From Marinobacterium nitratireducens (lineage in GTDB: Bacteria; Pseudomonadota; Gammaproteobacteria; Pseudomonadales; Balneatricaceae), in the NCBI RefSeq assembly GCF_014645375.1, contig NZ_BMLT01000004.1, positions 186,001 through 250,000 of the forward strand: a stretch of DNA of 64,000 nucleotides, given 5' to 3'. Below are positions 8,488-17,067 of the stretch, in pieces. Made by a program: the position numbers and the translations under genes. The notes beneath the pieces were generated by a model. It had not been told where the DNA came from. It saw only the letters and a list, made by a program, of their open reading frames with translations, and ran no database searches. Position 1 is the first letter of the stretch, and each line of letters opens with the position of its first letter.

Positions 8488-9651
8488 TCAGACCACGTAG
8501 TACTTCAGCGGCGGAAAGCCGTTGAACTCGATGGAGCTGTAGCTGGTGGTGTAGGCGCCGGTCGAGAACCAGTAGAGACGGTCGCCGCTTTGCAGCGACA
8601 GCGGCAGGCTGTAGCGATAGTTCTCGTACATGATATCGACGCTGTCGCAGGTCGGCCCGGCCAGTATCACCTCCTCGCGGTCGGTATCATCGTCACGGTC
8701 GGTGGCCAGCGGATACTTGATCGCCTCGTCGAGGGTTTCGATCAGCCCGTTGAACTTGCCGACATCGCTGTAGACCCAGCGCTCCAGCGCCGACGACGAC
8801 TTGCGCGAGATCAGCACCACTTCCGACACCAGCACGCCGGCATCCCCCACCAGCGAGCGTCCCGGCTCGAGAATGATTTCCAGCGCTTCGTCCCCGAAGT
8901 CCTCATGCAGGAAGCGGGTGATTTCCTCGACGTAGGTTTCGAACTCGTTGGTCTTCTGCAGGTAGCTGGCCGGGAAGCCGCCGCCCATGTTGATCATCCT
9001 CATGCGGATACCGAACTCCTGCTGCAGACGGTCGAAGATCACCTTGACCTTGGCGATGGCACCGTCCCAGACATCGATATCGCGCTGCTGGGAACCGACA
9101 TGGAAGGAAATCCCGTAAGGCTCGAGCCCCAGCTCCCGGGCCAGCACCGCCAGCTCCACCGCCATTTCAGGATTGCAGCCGAACTTGCGCGACAGCGGCC
9201 AGTCCGCCCCCTCCGACCCTTCGGTCAGCACCCGGATATAGATCCGCGCTCCCGGTGCCTCGGCGGCAATGTTGCGAAGATCGGCCTCGGAGTCGGTGGC
9301 GAACAGCGTGACCCCCTTGTCGTGAAAGTAGCGGATGTCACGCGCCTTCTTGATGGTGTTGCCGAAGCTGATACGATCGCTGCCGACGCCGTGTCGCAGT
9401 ACCTTGTCCAGCTCGTAGGTCGAGGCGATGTCGAATTTCGAGCCGAGCTCTGCCAGCAGCGCAATGACCTCGTCCGCCGGGTTCGCCTTGACGGCGTAAT
9501 ACACCTGGGCATAGGTGAAGCCCTGAACCAGCTGCAGGTACTTCTGGCGGATATTCTCGAGGTCGATGACGAGAAACGGCGTATCCTGGGTGTCGGCCAG
9601 CTTCTTCACCCGCTGCCACTGTTCGGGAGAGATATGTTCAGGGAGTTTCAT
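8488..9651 (-). CDS. Type III PLP decarboxylase (ornithine/lysine decarboxylase family)
   Basis: A 387-residue alanine-racemase-fold decarboxylase, the same length as Pseudomonas aeruginosa PA4519 (SpeC). The PLP lysine is in YYAVKANP; HVGSQ, the glycine-rich phosphate loop NMGGGFP, EPGRSLVG and the substrate/partner-subunit motif AGPTCDSVD are all present. Family knowledge: such enzymes decarboxylate L-ornithine and/or L-lysine to putrescine or cadaverine and work as dimers with shared active sites. The ATG at 9651 was chosen over a GTG four codons earlier because it gives the family length. Monocistronic, separated from the CBS gene by a strong inverted repeat. Exact substrate unproven. Confidence 0.88.
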   Translation of the reverse strand: MKLPEHISPEQWQRVKKLADTQDTPFLVIDLENIRQKYLQLVQGFTYAQVYYAVKANPADEVIALLAELGSKFDIASTYELDKVLRHGVGSDRISFGNTIKKARDIRYFHDKGVTLFATDSEADLRNIAAEAPGARIYIRVLTEGSEGADWPLSRKFGCNPEMAVELAVLARELGLEPYGISFHVGSQQRDIDVWDGAIAKVKVIFDRLQQEFGIRMRMINMGGGFPASYLQKTNEFETYVEEITRFLHEDFGDEALEIILEPGRSLVGDAGVLVSEVVLISRKSSSALERWVYSDVGKFNGLIETLDEAIKYPLATDRDDDTDREEVILAGPTCDSVDIMYENYRYSLPLSLQSGDRLYWFSTGAYTTSYSSIEFNGFPPLKYYVV

Positions 9652-9719
9652 TGCGTGCGGCACCTCGTAAAAATCGGAGGGTTGGTATGCAGGAAGCGCA
9701 CTCGGGGGTGCGCTATAGC

Positions 9720-9756
9720 GAAGAACCCGCAGTGATCGGCTCAGTGCGGGTTCTTC
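9720..9756. terminator. Terminator-like inverted repeat
   Basis: A perfect 12-bp stem, GAAGAACCCGCA at 9720-9731 pairing with TGCGGGTTCTTC at 9745-9756, with a 13-base loop. It lies between the CBS-domain gene and the decarboxylase, both on the minus strand, so it would end transcripts of the CBS gene. There is no long T-run, which lowers confidence in intrinsic termination. Confidence 0.5.
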
Positions 9757-9847
9757 AGCGAAATTGGCGCGGAGTATAGAGCAATGAGGTCAGGGCGCAA
9801 TGCTTTTCGTCCCGAGATGAAAATGTTCGCTGCGATCCCCGGCACCC

Positions 9848-10450
9848 TCAGAGTTCGCCGCCATGGGCGACGATTTTTTCGATTTCCGCGAAGGTCTTGG
9901 CTTCGTACATGACCTCGAAACTGACCTTCAGCAGACGCGAGATGTCGCTTGCCGAAATCACGCCACGCACCCGCTTGACGCCCGCGTAGCTCTCGTCGAT
10001 CACCACCACGTGCTGTTCGCCGGAGCCCTGCATGGTCAGCATCACATCGCCGATGGTGGCATTGGCCACCTGGTCGTACGTCAACGCCTGAATCCCGGCT
10101 CGCGCGGTCATGATGTGGCGCACCTGCACGTCAGCCCTGCCGATACCCTGCTGCTGGGCACAGGCCAGCACTTTGGCCCCGGCGATATCCCGGGCCGTGA
10201 TGACGCCGGAGAAATGGCCCTGATCGTCGACGACGAACAGCATCCGCACGTGCTGGCTTTTCATCCACTCGAGGGCGGTGTCGACCTGCCAGCCCTGCGG
10301 CACCGTCACCGGCGCCGATTCGGTGAAGTCGGTCATCACCGTCAGCGCCGGACTGCGCAGCGTAGCCGGCGGCCTGACCTGGGATGGCGCCAGCAGGTGA
10401 TCGACCCCGGCGACCTCCTGCAAATGCAGGTGACGAAATTCTTGAAACAT
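9848..10450 (-). CDS. CBS-domain pair protein
   Basis: A 200-residue cytoplasmic protein. Two CBS domains can be followed: the first from about residue 39 to 100 (VMTDFTESAPVTV... FVVDDQGHFSGVITARDIAG), the second from about 110 to 175 (VRHIMTARAGIQALTYDQV... VRGVISASDISRLL). Such pairs bind adenine nucleotides and act as energy or ionic-strength sensors. No enzymatic domain is attached, so it probably acts as a stand-alone regulatory module. The ATG at 10450 follows a GAGAG ribosome-binding site. The partner is unknown. Confidence 0.8.
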   Translation of the reverse strand: MFQEFRHLHLQEVAGVDHLLAPSQVRPPATLRSPALTVMTDFTESAPVTVPQGWQVDTALEWMKSQHVRMLFVVDDQGHFSGVITARDIAGAKVLACAQQQGIGRADVQVRHIMTARAGIQALTYDQVANATIGDVMLTMQGSGEQHVVVIDESYAGVKRVRGVISASDISRLLKVSFEVMYEAKTFAEIEKIVAHGGEL

Positions 10451-10512
10451 GGGTGCTCTCTCTTTCTTTTATCGTTCTTAGCCTCCAAGGATAACGGCTT
10501 TGCAACGGGATT

Positions 10513-11421
10513 TCAGCCCGGCGCCGGCGACCACTGCGGCAGCATAAAACGCCCCTGACTCAGCAACCGTGCCTGGCCCTCGACCTCGACGTATTCGACA
10601 CCTCCTTCCCCGATCCGGACTTCCGTCTCGATCAGGCTGGGCCGGCCCATTTCCACCCCCTGCTCGATCCGCATCCGGTAGCGCCCCTGCGCGGCGGCAT
10701 CGAGCGCCAGCATGCCGGCCAGCGCCGATGCCGCCGCGCCCGTCGCCGGGTCCTCGGGAATACCGAAGCCGGGTCCGAACATCCGCGCCCGCACCCGACC
10801 GTCCGCGGGAGTGCGGCAGTACAGGTAAAGGTCCTGCGCCGCCTCGCCTGCGAGCTTCTGACGCCAGAGTGATGCATCAAGCCGGGCGTGGGCGAGGCTC
10901 TCCAGATCCACCACCTCCAGCATTTGAAACGGCGTGCCGCAGGAGGCGACGCGCGGAGCACCCGTCAGCTGTGAGGTCGCCAGCCCGACCAGGGCTGCGG
11001 CCTGGTCCTGACCGAGCGAGCTGGCGCTGACCTGTGGCGGACGCGCGGTGCGAAAGCGGGCGGCGGCTTCATCGCCCTCACCCCGCAGGGTCACGGCCAC
11101 GTCCCCGACCCGCTGCGTCAGTATCAGTTCGCTGGCTACCGGCGGCTGCAGGCGGCCCAGATGCTTGAGCAACAGTGCGGTTCCGACCGTCGGATGGCCG
11201 GCAAAGGGTATTTCGCCGGCAGGCGTGAAGATGCGTACATCGAAGCGGTTGTCCTGCCCCGCTCCGGTAACGAACACCGTTTCCGACAGGTTCAGTTCGC
11301 GGGCCAGCTGCGCCATCAGCGCCTCCGGCACTGCGGCGGCATCGGGAAACACCGCCAGAGGATTGCCGGCGAACGGCCTGTCGGTAAAAACGTCCAGCGT
11401 GTAGTAATCGAGCGTGGGCAT
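10513..11421 (-). CDS. PhzF family isomerase-like protein
   Basis: A 302-residue member of the PhzF/YddE family, which share the diaminopimelate epimerase fold. The N-terminal sequence TLDVFTDRPFAGNPLAVFPDA carries the family motif, followed by ELNLSETVFV with the catalytic Glu, IPFAGHPTVGTA, and in the second half FGIPEDPATGAAASAL. Length is normal. PhzF itself isomerises dihydro-3-hydroxyanthranilate in phenazine synthesis, but no phenazine genes are nearby, so this is one of the many family members of unknown substrate. A GGAGGTGTT ribosome-binding site precedes the ATG. Confidence 0.85.
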   Translation of the reverse strand: MPTLDYYTLDVFTDRPFAGNPLAVFPDAAAVPEALMAQLARELNLSETVFVTGAGQDNRFDVRIFTPAGEIPFAGHPTVGTALLLKHLGRLQPPVASELILTQRVGDVAVTLRGEGDEAAARFRTARPPQVSASSLGQDQAAALVGLATSQLTGAPRVASCGTPFQMLEVVDLESLAHARLDASLWRQKLAGEAAQDLYLYCRTPADGRVRARMFGPGFGIPEDPATGAAASALAGMLALDAAAQGRYRMRIEQGVEMGRPSLIETEVRIGEGGVEYVEVEGQARLLSQGRFMLPQWSPAPG

Positions 11422-11471
11422 AACACCTCCCCGGCGGGGCCGCGACGCCGCCCCGCGCTACCGGTTTGCTT

Positions 11472-11642
11472 TCAGAGCCGCCAGAAAGGCTTGTCGCCTT
11501 CACGAATCGCATCGGCGCGGCTGATGCCGATGTCCTTGAGCATGTGATCGTCCAGCGTCAGCAGATCCAGGCGTGAGCGGCGTCGCGCAAGGGCACGGCG
11601 CAGCGCATCACGGAAACGGCGTAACAATTCGATTATCAGCAT
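11472..11642 (-). CDS. DUF1127 small basic protein
   Basis: A 56-residue Arg-rich protein read directly from the minus strand. The N-terminal half is a basic amphipathic helix (LLRRFRDALRRALARRR). The C-terminal half has the DUF1127 signature: LTLDDHMLKDIGISRADA followed by a short tail ending PFWRL. Members of this family bind RNA and affect phosphate and carbon metabolism in alphaproteobacteria. It is divergent from the MocR-type regulator at 11810, and the shared 167-bp spacer carries repeated CTGTA motifs, so the regulator may control it. Too short for standard gene cut-offs but well supported by the motif. Confidence 0.85.
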   Translation of the reverse strand: MLIIELLRRFRDALRRALARRRSRLDLLTLDDHMLKDIGISRADAIREGDKPFWRL

Positions 11643-11749
11643 GACATCATCCTCCCAGGGTTGATGCCTGTCAGATTACGCCCGCCTGAAAAACCGCTAC
11701 AGATTCAAATTGAAATATTTTTACCATGACAGATTTGCCATTTCGACAA

Positions 11750-11799
11750 CTGTACTGCCAAAATTAACCTAATCTGTACTGAATCCTGAAACTGTATTG
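11750..11799. promoter_or_regulatory. Direct-repeat operator upstream of the MocR-type gene
   Basis: CTGTACTG occurs at 11750-11757 and again at 11774-11781, and CTGTATTG at 11792-11799. The regulator starts at 11810. MocR-type regulators bind direct repeats near their own start, so these are good candidates for an autoregulatory operator that may also act on the divergent DUF1127 gene. Inferred from repetition alone. Confidence 0.5.
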
Positions 11800-11809
11800 G
11801 ATATCTGTA

Positions 11810-13240
11810 ATGAAACTCTATGAGCAGGTCGCCGACGAGCTGCGTCAGCGCATCGACCGGGGCTACTATCGCTGCGGCGATCGCCTGCCGTCGATCCGGT
11901 CACTGAGCCGCGAGCACGGAATCAGCATCGCCACGGTGCAGGAAGCCTACCGGCTGCTGGAGGACCAGGGACTGGCCGAAGCAAGGCCAAAGTCCGGCTA
12001 CTACGTCAGGCCGCGCCCGGCAACGCCGGCCATGCCGGCGATCAGCCGGCCGGCGCAACGGCCGCTGGAGGTCTCGCAGTGGGAACAGGTGCTGGACCTG
12101 CTGTGCGCCAGCGAGCAACCCGGTATTCTGGCCCTGGGACGCGGCATGCCGGATATCGACGCACCGTCGCTCAAGCCGCTTCAGCGCGCCCTCGCCAGCG
12201 GCCCGGGCACAAGCGGTCACCGTGGCCTGGCCTACGACAGCCTGCGCGGCTCGCAGGAGCTGCGTCAGCAGGTCGCACGCCTGGGCGTCGATTCGGGCTG
12301 CCGGCTGCACCCGGATGACATTGTCGTCACCACCGGCTGCCAGGAGGCGCTGTCGATCAGCCTGCGCGCCGTCACCCGTCCCGGAGACGTGGTCGCGGTC
12401 GACTCGCCGAGCTTCTACGGTACCATGCAGGCGATCAAGGCGTTCGGGCTCAAGGCCATGGAAATCCCGACCGACCCGGTGACGGGTATCAGCCTGGACG
12501 CGCTGGAGCTGGCGCTGGAGAAATGGCCGATCCGGGTGATCCAGATAACGCCGACCTGCAACAACCCGCTCGGTTACACCATGCCCGACGACCACCGCAG
12601 GCAGCTGCTGTCACTGGCGCAGCGCTTCGACGTCGCCATCATCGAGGACGATATCTACGGCGATCTCAGCTATGCATTCCCGCGCCCGCGCACCATCAAG
12701 TCGTTCGACAGCGACGGCCGGGTACTGCTGTGCAGCTCCTTTTCCAAGACCCTGGCGCCGGGCCTTCGGGTCGGCTGGGTCGCGCCGGGGCGCTACGGCG
12801 AGCAGGTGCTGCACATGAAATACGTCGGCACCGCCGCCTGCGCCACCCTGCCGCAGCTGGCGGTGGCGGACTTCATCGCCGAGGGGCACTACGAGCGCCA
12901 CCTGCGCCGCATGCGCGCCCAGTACCAGCAGTCCCGTGACCAGATGATTGCCTGGGTCGAGCGCCACTTTCCCGCCGGGACCCGCATCAGCTACCCCCAG
13001 GGCGGCTTCCTGCTGTGGGCCGAACTGCCGGGCGACGCCGACAGCATTCGTCTCAACGAGCGTTTGCTGGCGCAGGGCATCAGAATCGGTCCGGGACCGC
13101 TGTTCTCGGCCTCGGGCAAGTACCGCAACTGCCTGCGCCTGAATTATTCGGACAAGCCGGACGCACGCATCGAGGCGGCGGTGCGAAAAGTCGGCGAAGA
13201 AGCCACCCGCATGCTACTCGAACTCAACCGGGTGGCGTAA
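11810..13240 (+). CDS. MocR-type GntR regulator with aminotransferase-like domain
   Basis: A 476-residue fusion. Residues ~1-70 are a GntR winged helix (ELRQRIDRGYYRCGDRLPSIRSL, then HGISIATVQEAYRLL). After a linker, residues ~95-470 are a fold-type I PLP aminotransferase domain with TTGCQEALSI, ITPTCNNPLGYTMP, IIEDDIYGDL and the PLP lysine in SSFSKTLAPGLRVGW. Such proteins are transcription factors that sense PLP or amino-acid derivatives. The effector cannot be read from the sequence. The nearest likely targets are itself and the divergent DUF1127 gene, via the CTGTA repeats upstream. Confidence 0.9.
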   Translation: MKLYEQVADELRQRIDRGYYRCGDRLPSIRSLSREHGISIATVQEAYRLLEDQGLAEARPKSGYYVRPRPATPAMPAISRPAQRPLEVSQWEQVLDLLCASEQPGILALGRGMPDIDAPSLKPLQRALASGPGTSGHRGLAYDSLRGSQELRQQVARLGVDSGCRLHPDDIVVTTGCQEALSISLRAVTRPGDVVAVDSPSFYGTMQAIKAFGLKAMEIPTDPVTGISLDALELALEKWPIRVIQITPTCNNPLGYTMPDDHRRQLLSLAQRFDVAIIEDDIYGDLSYAFPRPRTIKSFDSDGRVLLCSSFSKTLAPGLRVGWVAPGRYGEQVLHMKYVGTAACATLPQLAVADFIAEGHYERHLRRMRAQYQQSRDQMIAWVERHFPAGTRISYPQGGFLLWAELPGDADSIRLNERLLAQGIRIGPGPLFSASGKYRNCLRLNYSDKPDARIEAAVRKVGEEATRMLLELNRVA

Positions 13241-13275
13241 AAGCAGATACCCGTGAACAGTTCACTGTGGAGCCA

Positions 13276-13338
13276 TTACGGGTTACGGGTTACGGGTTAC
13301 GGGTTACGGGTTACGGGTTACGGGTTACGGGTTACGGG
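13276..13338. repeat. Heptamer tandem repeat (TTACGGG)x9
   Basis: Nine perfect copies of TTACGGG run without interruption from 13276 to 13338, about 35 bp after the stop of the MocR-type gene and directly before a MITE-like element. The 7-bp period is not a multiple of three and no gene crosses it. Perfect copies suggest recent expansion. Confidence 0.95.
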
Positions 13339-13345
13339 TAGAATT

Positions 13346-13623
13346 GTAGGATGGGTCAAGCGATGCTATGGCACGGGGTATACCGGCTATCCCGGCGCCC
13401 GGGCATCGTGGACCCATCATATCGATCGTAGTGCAGATCGATTGGTCTCGGTTGGCAACGTGCCGCTTGGTTGAGGTTGGCGCAGACCGTATTCGGAGCT
13501 GTGCGGACCCTGGTGAAGCGATAATGATGTACCGAGGAAGCCGAAGCTGCTGATGGGTTACGCCGCCGTTGCAGGTTGCTCCAGCCGTTAGCTTTGTGCT
13601 TTTGGCGGCTAGACCCATCCTAC
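13346..13623. repeat. MITE-like element with 12-bp terminal inverted repeats
   Basis: A 278-bp non-coding stretch is bounded by GTAGGATGGGTC at 13346-13357 and its exact complement GACCCATCCTAC at 13612-13623. Inside are further short elements such as GATGGGTTACGCC. It fills almost the whole gap between the MocR-type gene and the hybrid kinase, and no gene is supported within it. The structure fits a miniature inverted-repeat element or a large palindromic intergenic repeat. It holds no transposase, so movement would depend on one elsewhere. Confidence 0.6.
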
Positions 13624-13627
13624 GGGC

Positions 13628-15322
13628 CTAGCCACTGATCATATGCGTCAGCAGCGCGCGCAGCTTGCCGGGGCGCACCGGCTTGGCCAGTACCGGCAGA
13701 CCGCGATCGCGAAACCTTCGCAGCGTTTCGGCGGAGCGGTCGGCGGTGATCATCGCCGCCGCCAGACCCTCTCCATAGCGCTGGCGCAGCGCCTCCACCA
13801 CCTCGAGCCCGGAGCGATCCCAGTCGAGCTGATAGTCCGCCAGCACCAGATCGGGCGGGTCACCGTCCCCGGCGGCCACGGCAAGGGCGCCGCCCAGATC
13901 CCGCGCCACCCGCGCCTCGCAGCCCCACTGCTGCAGCAGGGCCTGCATGCTGATCAGTACGCTCTCGTCGTTATCGACCACCAGCACCCGGCAGCCGCAG
14001 AGTTCGTCGCCGGCCACGACAGGCGCCGGCGCGGCGGCTTCAACGCTTTCCCCACGCCCCGCCAGCGGCACCTCGACCGCGAACATGGAGCCCCTGCCCG
14101 GCCGCGATGCCACCGTCACCGGATGCTCGAGCACCCGCGCGATGCGGTCGACGATAGCAAGCCCGAGCCCCACGCCGCGGCGCTCGCCCGGGTGGTGATC
14201 CGGCAGCTGGCGGAACTCCTGAAAGATTTCTTCGAGCTTGTCCTCGGCGATGCCGTCGCCGCTGTCCCAGACCTGCAGGCTGAGGCGTTCGCCGCGACGG
14301 CGCACGCCCAGCAGCACGCCGCCCGAGCGGGTGTAACGCAGCGCATTGCTCAACAGGTTGCGCAACAGCCGCGTCAGCAGTCGGCTGTCGCTGCGAATCA
14401 GCAGCCCGGCCGGGCAGTAAAGACGCAGCCGCAGCCCCTCGCTGGCTGCCACCGGCTGCAGCTCGTCGGCAAGCGGCGCCAGTACCGCCTGCAAGCCGAA
14501 TACCGACAGGTCCGGTCGCACCGCGTTCTGATCCAGCTTGGAGATGTCCAGCAGGTCGGTGAGCAGCTCTTCGGCGCCCTCGAGCGCGAGGTGAATGCGA
14601 TCGGCCAGATAGCCATCCCGCCCCGGCAGCTGGCGCTCGCGCAGTGTCGACACCAGCAGCCGCGCCGCATTCAGCGGCTGTAGCAGGTCGTGGCTGGCGG
14701 CGGCCAGATACTTGTCCTTGCTGCGATTGGCCGCCTCGGCCGCGTCGCGGGCATCGCGCAGCTGGGCGTTGAGTTCGAGCAACTCTTCGGTGCGCTGCGC
14801 CACGCGCTGCTCGAGCTCGGCATTGAGCCGCTGCAGGTGCTCGCGGGCGCGCTTGCGTTCGGTCACGTCGGCGACGAAAACCTCGACCAGTTCACGATCC
14901 GACTCGCACTTGAGCAGCATCGACATTGCCACATCGACCGCGCCGCCGTCCCGGCGTCTGAGGCGGGTTTCGAAGGCGGTCAGCTGGCGCCGCTCGCGCA
15001 GCCGCTGCCGGACGTGCTCGAAGTCGTCCGGGTCGATGAACAGATCCCGCAGCGAACTGAGCCGGTCGAGGCACTCGGCCGGACCGTCATAGCCGAGAAT
15101 GGCGGCGATGGCGGGATTGGCGGCGAGAATGCCGCCGTCGAGATCGGCCTGAAAAATGCCGTGCAGGGCATTCTCGAACAGCCATTTGTAGCGGTTGCGC
15201 TCCTCCTCGAGTTCGGCGACCTTGCGTTCCAGTTCCGGGTAGTAGCTCTTGCGGGCCGACTGACGGCCCAGCCCGATCAGATCCTCGAAGGTCGCCGCCG
15301 ACTGCTCAGAGGGCTTCTTCAT
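13628..15322 (-). CDS. Hybrid sensor histidine kinase/response regulator (NahK/ErcS' type)
   Basis: A 564-residue soluble kinase without membrane segments. In order: a coiled N-terminus (~25-48), a PAS domain (~49-155), a second coiled coil (~156-200), HisKA with the phospho-acceptor His211 in ASHDLLQPLNAARLL, HATPase with NLLSNALRYTRSGG and GVGLGLAIV, and a C-terminal receiver with VLVVDNDESVL and the phospho-Asp in VLADYQLDW. The architecture and the neighbour match the NahK/ErcS' group of pseudomonads, linked to ethanol-oxidation control and biofilm signalling. Its first codons overlap the end of ercA by 17 bases, so the two are translated from one message. Confidence 0.88.
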   Translation of the reverse strand: MKKPSEQSAATFEDLIGLGRQSARKSYYPELERKVAELEEERNRYKWLFENALHGIFQADLDGGILAANPAIAAILGYDGPAECLDRLSSLRDLFIDPDDFEHVRQRLRERRQLTAFETRLRRRDGGAVDVAMSMLLKCESDRELVEVFVADVTERKRAREHLQRLNAELEQRVAQRTEELLELNAQLRDARDAAEAANRSKDKYLAAASHDLLQPLNAARLLVSTLRERQLPGRDGYLADRIHLALEGAEELLTDLLDISKLDQNAVRPDLSVFGLQAVLAPLADELQPVAASEGLRLRLYCPAGLLIRSDSRLLTRLLRNLLSNALRYTRSGGVLLGVRRRGERLSLQVWDSGDGIAEDKLEEIFQEFRQLPDHHPGERRGVGLGLAIVDRIARVLEHPVTVASRPGRGSMFAVEVPLAGRGESVEAAAPAPVVAGDELCGCRVLVVDNDESVLISMQALLQQWGCEARVARDLGGALAVAAGDGDPPDLVLADYQLDWDRSGLEVVEALRQRYGEGLAAAMITADRSAETLRRFRDRGLPVLAKPVRPGKLRALLTHMISG

Positions 15323-16469
15323 ACATGACCTCGACGTCCCGCTTCGACGACTTGCGCGGGTTGGTGAGGATACAGGGGTCCTTGATCGCTTTTTCCGACA
15401 GCGACGGGATATCGGTACGGTGAACGCCGAACATGCCCAGCGACTCCTTCAGCCCCACCTCCTGCTTGAGCCCGACCACGCGCTGCATCAGGCGCTTGCG
15501 GATCTCGCTGCTGTTCAGGCCGCGCACGTCGATGCCGAGGGTTTCCGCGACCACCTTGAACTTGTCGCTGGTCTCGCGGTAATTGAAGTCGATGACGTGC
15601 TCCAGCAGCATGGCGTTGCAGAGCCCGTGGGGCAAATCGAGATAACCGCCCAGGCTGTGGGACATGGCGTGCACCGCGCCGAGGATGGCGTTGGAGAACG
15701 CCAGCCCCGCCTTCATGCTGCCGAGCATGACCTGCTCGCGCAACTGCAGGTCGTCCGGGTGCCGGATCAGGTCGGCGAGGTTGCCGTTGATCAGCCGGAT
15801 GGCATCGAGGGCGTGCATGTCGGTCATGGGCCCGGAGCCGGTGGAGACGAAGGCCTCGATCGCATGCACCAGGGCGTCGACGCCGGTACAGGCGGTGAGG
15901 AAGTTGTCCATGGTGCTGGTGGTTTCGGGATCGATCAGCGAAACGTCCGGCACCACCGACTTGCTGACGATGGAAATCTTCACCCGCTCGCTTTCGTCGT
16001 TGATGATCGCGAACTGGGACACGTCGGCCGAGGTGCCGGCCGTGGTCGGGATCAGGATCAGCGGAGGAATGGGCAGCTGCAGGGTATCGACACCCTCGAA
16101 CTCGAGTATGTGACGCCCGTGAGTGCTGACGATGCCGATGCCCTTGGCGCAGTCCATCGGGCTGCCCCCGCCGACCGCGACGATCAGGTTGCAGCCTTCG
16201 GCCGCGTAGAGCTCGGCGCCTTTCATCACCTGGGCCGCGCGCGGGTTGGGCGATACGTCGGTGAAGACCACGTAGTCGATCTGCGCCTCGCGCAGACTCT
16301 GTTCGACGTCGGCCACCCAGCCGGCGCGCTGTACCCCGGGATCCGAGACCAGCAGCACCTTGCGGGCGCCGAAGGTGCGGGCATAGTTGGCGACCGCCTT
16401 GCGGGCACCGCTGCCGAACAGTATTTCCGGCGCAACGAACTTGCGCAGATTGGACAGCTCGTGACTCAT
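15306..16469 (-). CDS. ercA: Iron-containing alcohol dehydrogenase ErcA-like
   Basis: A 387-residue group III (Fe-type) alcohol dehydrogenase. Nucleotide binding: VAVGGGSPMDCAKGI; metal binding: DVSLIDPETT, then TGVDALVHAIEAFVS and AVHAMSHSLGGYLDLPHGLCNAMLL with the conserved His residues. In Pseudomonas the orthologue lies beside the ErcS' kinase and acts in regulation of quinoprotein ethanol oxidation rather than in bulk catabolism. The same pairing is seen here, with overlapping stop and start. An AAGGAAGG ribosome-binding site precedes the ATG. No exa genes are in the window. Confidence 0.85.
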   Translation of the reverse strand: MSHELSNLRKFVAPEILFGSGARKAVANYARTFGARKVLLVSDPGVQRAGWVADVEQSLREAQIDYVVFTDVSPNPRAAQVMKGAELYAAEGCNLIVAVGGGSPMDCAKGIGIVSTHGRHILEFEGVDTLQLPIPPLILIPTTAGTSADVSQFAIINDESERVKISIVSKSVVPDVSLIDPETTSTMDNFLTACTGVDALVHAIEAFVSTGSGPMTDMHALDAIRLINGNLADLIRHPDDLQLREQVMLGSMKAGLAFSNAILGAVHAMSHSLGGYLDLPHGLCNAMLLEHVIDFNYRETSDKFKVVAETLGIDVRGLNSSEIRKRLMQRVVGLKQEVGLKESLGMFGVHRTDIPSLSEKAIKDPCILTNPRKSSKRDVEVMYEEAL

Positions 16470-16654
16470 GGACCTTCCTTCTTATTATGACGTCCGTAGC
16501 GGCCGGCACTCCCGCCAGCGGAAGCACTGGCGGCGACGGCCTGACAGGAGCCATTATAACCGGGCGGCCACGGCCGCACAGTATGGCAGGGAAGGTATCC
16601 TACGAAGGTATTACTGTGGCTTGCGCGCAGCGACCGGGTGACGGCGTCGCCCGG

Positions 16655-17023
16655 TTAGCGGCTTTCCTGCTTCTGCTGGCAGCTCAGGCACAGGGGGGAT
16701 TCGGGACGCACGCGCAGCCGCGCGAACGGAATCTCGGCGTCGCAGCTGCTGCAGTAGCCGAAGTCCTCGTCACCCTCGGCAATCCGGCGCAAGGCGATAT
16801 GCACCTGCCGCAGGCGCCGTTCGCAGGCGGAGAGGTTGGCCTTGGCCATGCTGTTCTGCTGCAGCGCATCGCTGCGCTCGCTGGTGTCGTACTGCTTGCG
16901 CTCGCCGCTGCCGGACTCCAGCACTTCGCGCAGTCCTTCGATTTCTTCGTTCAGATCACGCTGAAGCTTGCGCAGAGCCTGCTCGACCTGCTGCAGATGT
17001 TCGTCCTGTAGGTTCTGTTCCAT
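16655..17023 (-). CDS. DksA/TraR family C4 zinc-finger protein
   Basis: A 122-residue protein with an N-terminal coiled coil (~5-80) and a C-terminal zinc finger: FGYCSSCDAEIP, 16 residues, then LCLSCQ. Canonical DksA is ~150 residues, so this is one of the shorter paralogues that bind the RNA polymerase secondary channel; effects on stringent control are inferred from the family. The coiled-coil tip cannot be compared reliably by eye. Transcribed alone; upstream lies a strong minus-strand terminator, so it is not part of the htpG transcript. Confidence 0.8.
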   Translation of the reverse strand: MEQNLQDEHLQQVEQALRKLQRDLNEEIEGLREVLESGSGERKQYDTSERSDALQQNSMAKANLSACERRLRQVHIALRRIAEGDEDFGYCSSCDAEIPFARLRVRPESPLCLSCQQKQESR

Positions 17024-17067
17024 GGTGAAACTCTCTGTTGCGTAACGGGTGCCACCCGCCGTATTCG

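Noticed and set aside
10513-11421. Phenazine biosynthesis
   Set aside because: Only a PhzF-family paralogue is present; no other phz genes lie nearby.
13276-13338. CRISPR array at the TTACGGG repeats
   Set aside because: The unit is only 7 bp and there are no spacers; no cas genes are in the window.
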